From the NCBI GenBank assembly GCA_913058395.1, contig CAJXQI010000009.1, forward strand, positions 1 through 64,000: DNA of 64,000 nt. Reading direction: 5' to 3'. The position numbers were made by a program, and so were the translations under genes. This stretch comes from an uncultured Colwellia sp. Its GTDB lineage: Bacteria > Pseudomonadota > Gammaproteobacteria > Enterobacterales > Alteromonadaceae. Below, piece after piece: positions 57,998 to 64,000 of this stretch; the stretch's first letter is position 1; each line of letters starts with the position of its first letter. The notes beneath the pieces were generated by a model that saw nothing but the letters and a program-made list of their open reading frames with translations, had not been told where the DNA came from and searched no databases.

Positions 57998-58955
57998 ATC
58001 ATCACGCATTACTCCTGGTACTAAATTACGTGACGCCGAAAAAATGGCGCACATCCCTATTAAAGTTGTTACATCTGAACGGGAAACTATGCTGAGAAAG
58101 CCTAACTGGTTGCGTATTAAGTTACCAAAAAGTTCTGAACGTATTGATGGCATCAAAGCGGCATTGCGTAAGCATGACTTGCATTCAGTTTGTGAAGAAG
58201 CATCATGTCCGAACTTATCGGAATGTTTTAACCACGGTACCGCAACGTTTATGATCTTAGGTGACATTTGTACGCGCCGTTGCCCATTTTGTGATGTTGG
58301 CCATGGTCGTCCACTTGAAGCAGATAAAGCCGAGCCGCGTAAATTAGCCTTAACGCTTAAAGACATGAAGTTAAAGTATGTTGTGATCACCTCAGTTGAT
58401 CGTGACGATCTTCGTGACGGCGGCGCACAACAGTTTGCTGATTGTATTACTGAAATTGCTGAACATTCTCCACATACTAAAGTTGAAATTTTAGTACCTG
58501 ATTTCCGTGGTCGTATGGATCGTGCCTTAGAGATTTTAAATAAAAACCCTCCAGGTGTTTTCAACCACAACCTTGAGACTGCACCGCGCTTATATACCAA
58601 AGCTCGTCCAGGGGCTAACTACCAATGGTCTTTAGATTTATTGAAGAAATTTGGTGAAGCTAACCCAACCGTACCAACTAAGTCAGGTATCATGGTAGGT
58701 TTAGGTGAAACTAACGAAGAAATTATCCAAGTGATGCGTGACTTACGTGCACACGGCGTCACTATGTTAACCATTGGTCAGTATTTACAACCAAGTAAAC
58801 ATCACTTACCTGTTGAGCGTTACGTTCACCCAGATGATTTTGACATGTTTAAGCGTGAAGCCGATAAAATGGGCTTCCATCACGCCGCTTGTGGCCCATT
58901 GGTACGCTCAAGCTACCATGCTGATAAGCAAGCCGCTGGTGAAGAAGTAAAGTAA
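57987..58955 (+). CDS. lipA: Lipoyl synthase LipA
   Basis: Radical SAM enzyme that inserts two sulfur atoms into protein-bound octanoate. The 322-residue protein (E. coli 321) has the auxiliary-cluster motif [12 protein letters not shown] and the radical-SAM motif CTRRCPFC, plus the C-terminal VRSSYHAD with the Ser ligand of the auxiliary cluster. ATG 57987 is chosen over an earlier in-frame start at 57933 that lies within lipB. Auxiliary-cluster repair needs IscS-type sulfur delivery; isc genes are elsewhere in this window. Confidence 0.97.
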   Translation: MTTKSSRITPGTKLRDAEKMAHIPIKVVTSERETMLRKPNWLRIKLPKSSERIDGIKAALRKHDLHSVCEEASCPNLSECFNHGTATFMILGDICTRRCPFCDVGHGRPLEADKAEPRKLALTLKDMKLKYVVITSVDRDDLRDGGAQQFADCITEIAEHSPHTKVEILVPDFRGRMDRALEILNKNPPGVFNHNLETAPRLYTKARPGANYQWSLDLLKKFGEANPTVPTKSGIMVGLGETNEEIIQVMRDLRAHGVTMLTIGQYLQPSKHHLPVERYVHPDDFDMFKREADKMGFHHAACGPLVRSSYHADKQAAGEEVK

Positions 58956-59062
58956 GGTTTTTTGATACAGAAAAGCCCCACGCGTTCACATCAAGTGACC
59001 GTCGTTCGCATTTCGCTCAAAGCTTAGAGCTAAAAACTCAGAACTCAAAAACTTTAATATAA

Positions 59063-59095
59063 AAAAAGCTAGAAGATAATCTTCTAGCTTTTTTG
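59063..59095. terminator. Bidirectional terminator between lipA and the AgmX-like gene
   Basis: GCTAGAAGA/TCTTCTAGC stem (59068-59076 and 59080-59088) flanked by A on the left and T on the right, so it can stop transcription from both convergent operons. Confidence 0.88.
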
Positions 59096-59131
59096 TTTTT
59101 AACGCCTTTATCTAAAACTTTTTAATAAAGG

Positions 59132-60100
59132 TTAACGTGGTAAAAACTCAATTGCCCACACTGTTGTCATTAACTCAACATCTTCTGCGCCAAAGTCTAT
59201 CGAACGTAAAATTATCAACAGCTGCCTTTCTAACTTGGCATTATCTAATTCACTAGATTCAATAAATACTTCGCTAATAGCACCATTTGGTTGGATCTCA
59301 ATATTAAATACCACTTTACCTTTTAATAACGGATCTTTACGTAGTGCTCTGTTGTATAAAGCATAAAGTCTAGCTTTACTGGCTTCTAAAGTTTGTCTTA
59401 ACTTCATTTCAGAGCGAACATTAGCTAAGCCTTGACTGTCAGCGTATTGTTCTTCACCTTCACCACTAGCAATAACTTCTTCATCCGATAATCGTATGGT
59501 TTGCGTGTTATGAGTACTCAATTCGTCACTTGCAACGGTTTGGCTCACTTTTGCATTAGCCAAAGCGGTACTTTGTTGATTCACTTTAGCCGCCAATAAT
59601 TTGCGTTTAACCTGTGTTTGTTTCACCGCAGATTTTTGCAATTGTTGGTTTGCTTTAGGTTTTATCTCTAGCACGTCACGCATTGCCAATAATTCATCTT
59701 TCATGGCCGCTAAACCAGAAGATTGTGCTTTCTGTTTTGCTGCTTGGCGTTTATTTACCGGCTTTACAACCTCCACTTTTTTCGGTTTTGGTTCAGGAAG
59801 CTTTTTCGGCTCTGGCGGCTCTATCACCTTTTCCTCTGGTGGTTTTGGCTTAATAGGCTCAGGTGGTGGCAATTGTTTTTTCTCTATCACAATCCGTGTT
59901 AGCTGTGCTGGTACTTGCTCCTTAATTTCACGAGGGACTTCAATACGCTCAATAAAAGGTACAACCACGGCGACAGCAAAATACAGCACAATTAAAGCGA
60001 TTAGAATATTATAGAATTTTTTATCTTGGCTGGTATTAGTCAAAAAATCTAATGATATTCCTTGAGTATGAGAGGCAATTGTTAAGTTAGCATGACTCAA
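59132..60100 (-). CDS. TonB-like energy transducer with AgmX/PglI C-terminal domain
   Basis: A 322-residue inner-membrane-anchored periplasmic protein. One membrane helix (29-50) is followed by a Pro/Lys/Glu-rich rod (~75-115), a long polar helical region, and a C-terminal domain (~240-322) with KARLYALYNRALRKDPLLKG and KVVFNIEIQPNGAISEVFI, matching the AgmX/PglI family related to TonB. It is last in an operon with ExbB- and ExbD-like genes, so it probably receives force from that proton channel. Its partner in the outer membrane is unknown. AgmX proteins were named from Myxococcus gliding; motility here is not implied. Confidence 0.85.
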   Translation of the reverse strand: MSHANLTIASHTQGISLDFLTNTSQDKKFYNILIALIVLYFAVAVVVPFIERIEVPREIKEQVPAQLTRIVIEKKQLPPPEPIKPKPPEEKVIEPPEPKKLPEPKPKKVEVVKPVNKRQAAKQKAQSSGLAAMKDELLAMRDVLEIKPKANQQLQKSAVKQTQVKRKLLAAKVNQQSTALANAKVSQTVASDELSTHNTQTIRLSDEEVIASGEGEEQYADSQGLANVRSEMKLRQTLEASKARLYALYNRALRKDPLLKGKVVFNIEIQPNGAISEVFIESSELDNAKLERQLLIILRSIDFGAEDVELMTTVWAIEFLPR

Positions 60101-60103
60101 AAC

Positions 60104-60664
60104 TTACCCCTCCCCAATATTGCTACTAACAGCACTTGCAGCTTTATTTGCTGCAATTTGTTCCACTGCTAATGACATATTGCGATAATTTGCTTCTGCA
60201 CAGACTGTCATTATTTGCTTAAGTATTTGATACTCAATATTAGCATCACCTAAAATCGTAACCGCACGACCATTTTCTTGCTCTAACTCGGTTAACTCAG
60301 GTCGTTTTGACGCTTGGTAAGCCAGTTCGGTTTTTAATGCTGCCATCAACGCTTCCAAATCAGCAGCGCTTAATGCCTGTTCGTTATTAGTCGCATCTTT
60401 TTGCCAAATGGCTCTTTCTTGCACCAGCACCCGATGGTCAAAAACAGAAACAACAATATTTTCACTTGGTAGTTGCTCAGCAATTGAAACCGGTAAGTTG
60501 AGTTTTTCAGAATTTTGCAATACTCGTACTTCTGACTGATTAACAATCAAAAAGAATACTAAAATAGTAAAAATATCCATTAAGGAAACTAGATTTAACT
60601 TGCTAGCACCACCAAGGCGTTTATGATGGCGAGCTAAGCGTTTTGCTCGAAGTGACTGTTTCAT
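60104..60664 (-). CDS. ExbD/TolR-like proton-channel subunit (Asp present)
   Basis: A 186-residue protein with a basic N-terminus, one membrane helix (~25-43) and a periplasmic domain. SKLNLVSLMDIFTILVFFLI holds Asp30 at the position of the proton-carrying Asp25 of ExbD. The periplasmic part is longer than ExbD (141) and has VLQNSEKLNLPVS after the helix, as in the family. It overlaps the upstream ExbD-like gene by one base and precedes the AgmX-like gene by 3 nt. Confidence 0.88.
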   Translation of the reverse strand: MKQSLRAKRLARHHKRLGGASKLNLVSLMDIFTILVFFLIVNQSEVRVLQNSEKLNLPVSIAEQLPSENIVVSVFDHRVLVQERAIWQKDATNNEQALSAADLEALMAALKTELAYQASKRPELTELEQENGRAVTILGDANIEYQILKQIMTVCAEANYRNMSLAVEQIAANKAASAVSSNIGEG

Positions 60665-61224
60665 TATTGCACTACCTCCGTCACTTCATCAGGAGCCGCT
60701 GGAGCATCACCTAAAGAAATTTCAGGAAACAATTCTGCATCTACAACACTTGCCGCGACCACTGCTTTAAACGAGCGAACGGTGTCCATAGCCGAGACAA
60801 TGGTTTGATAGTCAATTTCTTCACTGAGCAATATTGTAATATCTTTTTTCTCAATATCTTTTTGCTGAAAAGTCAATTTCAAGTCCTGTAAGTACACGGA
60901 TAAGCCATGAAAGTCATAGCTTGAAGCGGCAACCACATCATCACTACTTTCTACTGGTACCGAGGCAAAACTTTTCAATAAAATACCACTAGGATAATTT
61001 AGCAACATTCCTTGGCTATCAATCACTAACTCTAAGCGCTTAGGCTTGTCATCAGGATCCATCGCATTATTTTCAGCACTTATCGGCAGCTGTAAATTCA
61101 AAATACGAACTTGAGAGAATACGAGGCTCAGCAATAAAACCGGCACTAGCACTATCATCAAATTCATAAATGAAGTGATATCGAGCTCGGCCTCTTGTTG
61201 AGGTGGGCGACGAAGGCGTCTCAT
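60664..61224 (-). CDS. ExbD/TolR-like subunit with Asn in place of the key Asp
   Basis: A 186-residue ExbD-like protein, the second in the operon. ELDITSFMNLMIVLVPVLLL aligns with the ExbD helix, but Asn21 stands where Asp25 of ExbD is. The motif is otherwise kept (ITSFMN against VTPFID). The periplasmic domain continues with VRILNLQLPIS. If ExbD works as a dimer inside the ExbB ring, this subunit could form a heterodimer with the Asp-bearing one. It starts 4 nt after the ExbB-like gene. Confidence 0.87.
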   Translation of the reverse strand: MRRLRRPPQQEAELDITSFMNLMIVLVPVLLLSLVFSQVRILNLQLPISAENNAMDPDDKPKRLELVIDSQGMLLNYPSGILLKSFASVPVESSDDVVAASSYDFHGLSVYLQDLKLTFQQKDIEKKDITILLSEEIDYQTIVSAMDTVRSFKAVVAASVVDAELFPEISLGDAPAAPDEVTEVVQ

Positions 61225-61228
61225 GCCC

Positions 61229-61897
61229 TTATCCTCGACTACTTACTTCAGAATGGCTTTCTGATTGATTAGATGATTGTGTTGCTAACGCATTAAGAAG
61301 TTTGCGGCCGGCCATTTCTAACGAGTCAATTATCGACATAGTTTTACTTTGTAATCCGGTATGAAATAAAATTAACGGAATAGCCGTTATCAAACCAAAT
61401 GCCGTCGTATTCATCGCCACTGAAATACTAGCTGACAGTAAGTTAGCTTTTTCTGCTGGATCTGCACTAGCAACGGCGGAGAATGCCGCGATTAAACCCA
61501 TGATAGTCCCTAACAAACCAAGTAACGTAGCAATGTTTGCTAAGGTCGCTAAAAACGGTGTGCGCTTTTCTAAGCCCATCATGTGTTCCATCAAGGTTTC
61601 TTCCATCGCATATTCAACATCTTCACGACGATTCGATTGCGATACACGACTAATACCAGCTTGTAGCACTTGCAGTACCGGAGCATTATTATTTTCGGCA
61701 GCTTCAGTTATTTTATTTAACTGCCCTGCTTTTAGTGCTGGTTGAATTTCTCTTAAGGCCTTTTTATTAGCATTTAGCGTTTTAGTTAAGTACAACCAGC
61801 GCTCTAAGGTAATCGCTAAACCAATCACTAAAACTAATGCTATTGGAAAAATAAACGCGCCGCCGTCTTGTAGAAAGCCAATGATGATGTCAAACAT
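61229..61897 (-). CDS. ExbB/TolQ/MotA-family proton channel
   Basis: A 222-residue inner-membrane protein with three predicted helices (~12-33, 112-140 and 158-185). TPFLATLANIATLLGLLGTI and MGLIAAFSAVASADPAEKA, then ISVAMNTTAFGLITAIPLIL, match the ExbB/TolQ core. It should form the pentameric ring around the ExbD helices and use the proton gradient. It is followed by two ExbD-like genes and a TonB-like gene, so the operon encodes a complete Ton/Tol-type motor of its own. Confidence 0.92.
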   Translation of the reverse strand: MFDIIIGFLQDGGAFIFPIALVLVIGLAITLERWLYLTKTLNANKKALREIQPALKAGQLNKITEAAENNNAPVLQVLQAGISRVSQSNRREDVEYAMEETLMEHMMGLEKRTPFLATLANIATLLGLLGTIMGLIAAFSAVASADPAEKANLLSASISVAMNTTAFGLITAIPLILFHTGLQSKTMSIIDSLEMAGRKLLNALATQSSNQSESHSEVSSRG

Positions 61898-62010
61898 GGT
61901 GTAAATCCTTTATTTATTACTACTAAAGCAGATAATGCATCTACCTATTAAATGGGTTTATTGATATTAATTATTTAAACAACTAAATTCGTTAGTTTTT
62001 ATTTACTGTT

Positions 62011-62337
62011 TTACTTACTATTTTTTGTTGCTGATTCTTGCTGCTGATAATAGCTATTAACCTTATCTTTAAATACTTTCGGGTTAACCGGTGATGTTGC
62101 TGGTAGTCGAATAGTTAACTCATGATCATCGATACTCAACGTTGAATTAAGCTCTTGCCACGGCGTAATATAAATCACTTTAGGCTGCTCTTGAGAGCCT
62201 TGTACCTGTGTTTCTATAACGTAAGTTGCTGGCTTTTTAGTACTAGTTACTGCTTGCTGCGCATGAGCAGTTGATAAAACAAAAAATAACGAGATAACAC
62301 TCAATATCGACACTGGCTTTTTAGCAAAAAGCTTCAT
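62011..62337 (-). CDS. Small exported protein of the ExbB operon, 108 aa
   Basis: A 108-residue protein with a signal peptide (MKLFAKKPVSILSVISLFFV, cleavage near AHA-Q). The mature part (VIETQVQGSQEQPKVIYITP and ELTIRLPATSPVNPKVF) has no Cys and no family recognised. ATG 62337 has GGAG 6 nt upstream inside the end of the TPR lipoprotein gene; the earlier in-frame start at 62352 is less likely. A 113-nt gap separates it from the ExbB-like gene, the only real gap in the operon. A periplasmic role with the motor is inferred. Confidence 0.78.
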   Translation of the reverse strand: MKLFAKKPVSILSVISLFFVLSTAHAQQAVTSTKKPATYVIETQVQGSQEQPKVIYITPWQELNSTLSIDDHELTIRLPATSPVNPKVFKDKVNSYYQQQESATKNSK

Positions 62338-62338
62338 C

Positions 62339-63124
62339 TTATTCTCCCGCATTTGTCTGTGCTAATTTTAACGATAATCCTGCCAACCAGCGCTGAACCT
62401 GTTTATCATCTTGATGAATCATTAAATATGCTTGGTAGTGTTGTTGTGCTAATGCCAACTTTCCTTGGTACAGTTCAGCTAAAATCGCTAAATTTAAATG
62501 TGCATCAGCATAGTTAGGTAAACTATTTAATGCCGCTAAATAGCTTTGCTCCGCTACTTGAAATTCTCCACGTTGACGCGCCAATACGCCATTTAAATTA
62601 TGTGCATAAGGGCTAATTGGATTGACCTTTAGTGCTTGATTAATTTTTTCTTGAGCCAGCACTAATTGCTGTGTTTTTTGCGCGATTATCGCTTGATTTA
62701 AATAGCTACCAGAAAGTTCTGGGCTTAGTACTATCACCTGAGAAAACAAATCATTTGCTTGTTGCCATTGCTCTGCTTGCATTGCCGATAGTGCGCGCTG
62801 ATATAGCTCACTAATATTGCTTGGAATACTTTGCTGCATTTGTTTTTGCTTACGCTGGTATTCTAAGCTTTGCTCAGTCGGCTTAAATGCATCTTGCTGA
62901 TTTGTATCGCTGGCTAGCTTATTGTCTGGCGGTGTAGACGACTTTTCTAATTCAGTTTCATCTACCAATGCTTTTGCTAATTTTTTCAACTCAGCTTGTT
63001 GCTCTTCAGCGCTTACAGCCTCGTCAGTGTCATTTATTGTCGAACACGCCGATAGCATCACCGTAAAAAGCCCGATAGCGATAGCATTTTTATGCTGCTG
63101 CAAATGGCGATTAAAATAACGCAT
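62339..63124 (-). CDS. TPR-repeat lipoprotein of the ExbB operon
   Basis: A 261-residue predicted lipoprotein (lipobox MLSAC, Cys27) followed by an acidic linker and about four TPR units (~110-250; for example ALSAMQAEQWQQANDLFSQV and YLNQAIIAQKTQQLVLAQEK). Related TPR proteins accompany AgmX/ExbBD genes in other proteobacteria. ATG 63124 is preferred: AGAGG lies 6 nt before it, and it overlaps the upstream TPR gene by 14 nt. Probably scaffolds the motor at the outer membrane; partner unknown. Confidence 0.82.
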   Translation of the reverse strand: MRYFNRHLQQHKNAIAIGLFTVMLSACSTINDTDEAVSAEEQQAELKKLAKALVDETELEKSSTPPDNKLASDTNQQDAFKPTEQSLEYQRKQKQMQQSIPSNISELYQRALSAMQAEQWQQANDLFSQVIVLSPELSGSYLNQAIIAQKTQQLVLAQEKINQALKVNPISPYAHNLNGVLARQRGEFQVAEQSYLAALNSLPNYADAHLNLAILAELYQGKLALAQQHYQAYLMIHQDDKQVQRWLAGLSLKLAQTNAGE

Positions 63125-64000
63125 AAATAACCTCTGGCTGCTTTTCAGTTTTATCAAATTTCGCTGGCTCTAACGTGGCAAGTGCAATAAAGCTTTTCTT
63201 AATCCATTCATCATATAAACCTTGCCAAGCGCGTTCAGCATTATTGCTATATAACTCGATCGCTTTTTCTTCAAAAGGATAAGCTAATTCTTCCAACAAA
63301 ATGCTATATTCTTCTGCCGCCAATTCATCAAGCCCTTTTGGTAGTTGCGATGCTAAAACATCAGCGGCTAATAGTTGGTACATACTGGCCAACTGATAAT
63401 TCGCTTTCGGCACAAACTCAGCTAAACCAAAACCAAACACTTGCTGGTAATAACTAACCGCCTGCTTTAATGACTTTTGCTTGCGCTTCAAGCTTTTATT
63501 AAGTGGTAATGTCAACTTAGCCGCATTAAAGCTTTGTTGATGTGCGCGACCAAGTTCATATGCCGCCATTGACACTAAGTATGTTGAACGCTGCTGCACA
63601 GCTAACTCAAGATTAATATTTGATGAGTTGGTGACACTGGTTTTATGTGAGCTTAATAGCTTTCGGTACCAGAAATAACGTTTATTTGGCTCATTGGTTT
63701 CGCGATAAAACTCTGACATTTTAAAACGCACTTCTTGCGCTATTGCAAAAGGCTCTGGATAGCTATGTGCATAAGTTCGAAAGTGGATAATAGCTTTTTC
63801 AATATCTTTAGCTTTTAGGTAGTTTTCTGCGATGCTGTATTGCAGTTCACGTTTTAGCTCAGTCGAGTCAGCAGTTTTTTGCATAATAATTAACTGTTCA
63901 GCTGCTCGATCATATTGCGCCAATTGTTGATAGCTATCAGCCAATTTTGCAGGAATACTAATGCTATATTCATGACTTGGGAATTGCTGCTGAAATGCTA
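63111..64000 (-). CDS. Large TPR-repeat protein of the ExbB operon (5' end outside window)
   Basis: The minus-strand frame stays open to the window edge; 296 codons are visible. The visible part is all-helical with TPR-like units (AKLADSYQQLAQYDRAAEQL, YSIAENYLKAKDIEKAIIHF, FVPKANYQLASMYQLLAADV), and the C-terminus ends with KFDKTEKQPEVIYALF. The full protein is probably much longer, as similar TPR proteins in these operons are. Start, signal peptide and domain order before residue 1 of the visible part cannot be seen. It overlaps the TPR lipoprotein gene by 14 nt. Confidence 0.8.
   Translation of the reverse strand, partial: AFQQQFPSHEYSISIPAKLADSYQQLAQYDRAAEQLIIMQKTADSTELKRELQYSIAENYLKAKDIEKAIIHFRTYAHSYPEPFAIAQEVRFKMSEFYRETNEPNKRYFWYRKLLSSHKTSVTNSSNINLELAVQQRSTYLVSMAAYELGRAHQQSFNAAKLTLPLNKSLKRKQKSLKQAVSYYQQVFGFGLAEFVPKANYQLASMYQLLAADVLASQLPKGLDELAAEEYSILLEELAYPFEEKAIELYSNNAERAWQGLYDEWIKKSFIALATLEPAKFDKTEKQPEVIYALF

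Noticed and set aside
59132-61897. Ordinary TonB-ExbB-ExbD iron-uptake operon
   Set aside because: There are two ExbD-like genes, the TonB-like protein has an AgmX/PglI-type end, TPR genes are included and no TonB-dependent receptor is next to it.

Overview
The window looks like chromosome from a low-GC marine gammaproteobacterium of the Alteromonadales, most likely Colwelliaceae (Colwellia or Thalassotalea type). This is inferred from the protein family flavours, the AT-rich spacers, and gene order shared with enterics and Alteromonadales. No rRNA, tRNA, CRISPR array or complete insertion sequence was seen. Most of the window is core housekeeping DNA; the accessory-looking parts are about 4.5-9.4 kb, 10.4-21 kb and 59-64 kb.

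Region by region. (1) 1-4.5 kb: iscS (cut by the window edge), iscR, cysE and trmJ on the minus strand, with suhB divergent. The iscR promoter carries two abutting IscR-type boxes. (2) 4.5-10.3 kb: a structured non-coding stretch, a maoP homologue, a DUF1353 gene, mgtE and zntB metal transporters, two tiny unknown genes and an HdfR-like LysR regulator. (3) 10.4-16 kb: rimK with a zinc carboxypeptidase-like gene and a RimB-type aspartic peptidase, then two MscS channels around a class II glutamine amidotransferase, and a MlaC-like protein. (4) 16-21 kb: signalling and mobile DNA. It holds a GGDEF gene with an apparent frameshift at its 5' end, an orphan tyrosine recombinase, an RsbQ-like hydrolase translationally coupled to a PAS-GGDEF protein, and a mosaic of short palindromic repeats. 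(5) 21-25.5 kb: hppD, deaD and a lipoprotein built from 18-residue repeats.

(6) 25.7-41.1 kb: a complete 13-gene nuo operon (nuoA-B-CD-E-F-G-H-I-J-K-L-M-N) for respiratory complex I, tightly packed with many 1-11 nt overlaps. (7) 41.7-44.8 kb: a Lon-like AAA protease and a YbeL-type zinc-ribbon protein. (8) 45.1-59 kb: leuS-lptE-holA-nadD-rsfS-rlmH-mrdA-mrdB-rlpA-dacA-ybeD-lipB-lipA, the conserved gammaproteobacterial block joining outer-membrane assembly, replication, NAD synthesis, ribosome silencing, cell-wall elongation and lipoate synthesis. (9) 59.1-64 kb: a minus-strand operon of TPR proteins, a small exported protein, one ExbB/TolQ-like protein, two ExbD/TolR-like proteins and a TonB-like AgmX/PglI protein, running off the window edge.

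The best candidates for little-described biology are the ExbB-ExbD-ExbD-AgmX-TPR envelope machine (one ExbD has Asn where the proton-carrying Asp should be), the RsbQ/PAS-GGDEF pair, the RimK/peptidase cluster, the A6 frameshift in the first GGDEF gene, and the covarying palindromic repeats near 20.7-21.0 kb.
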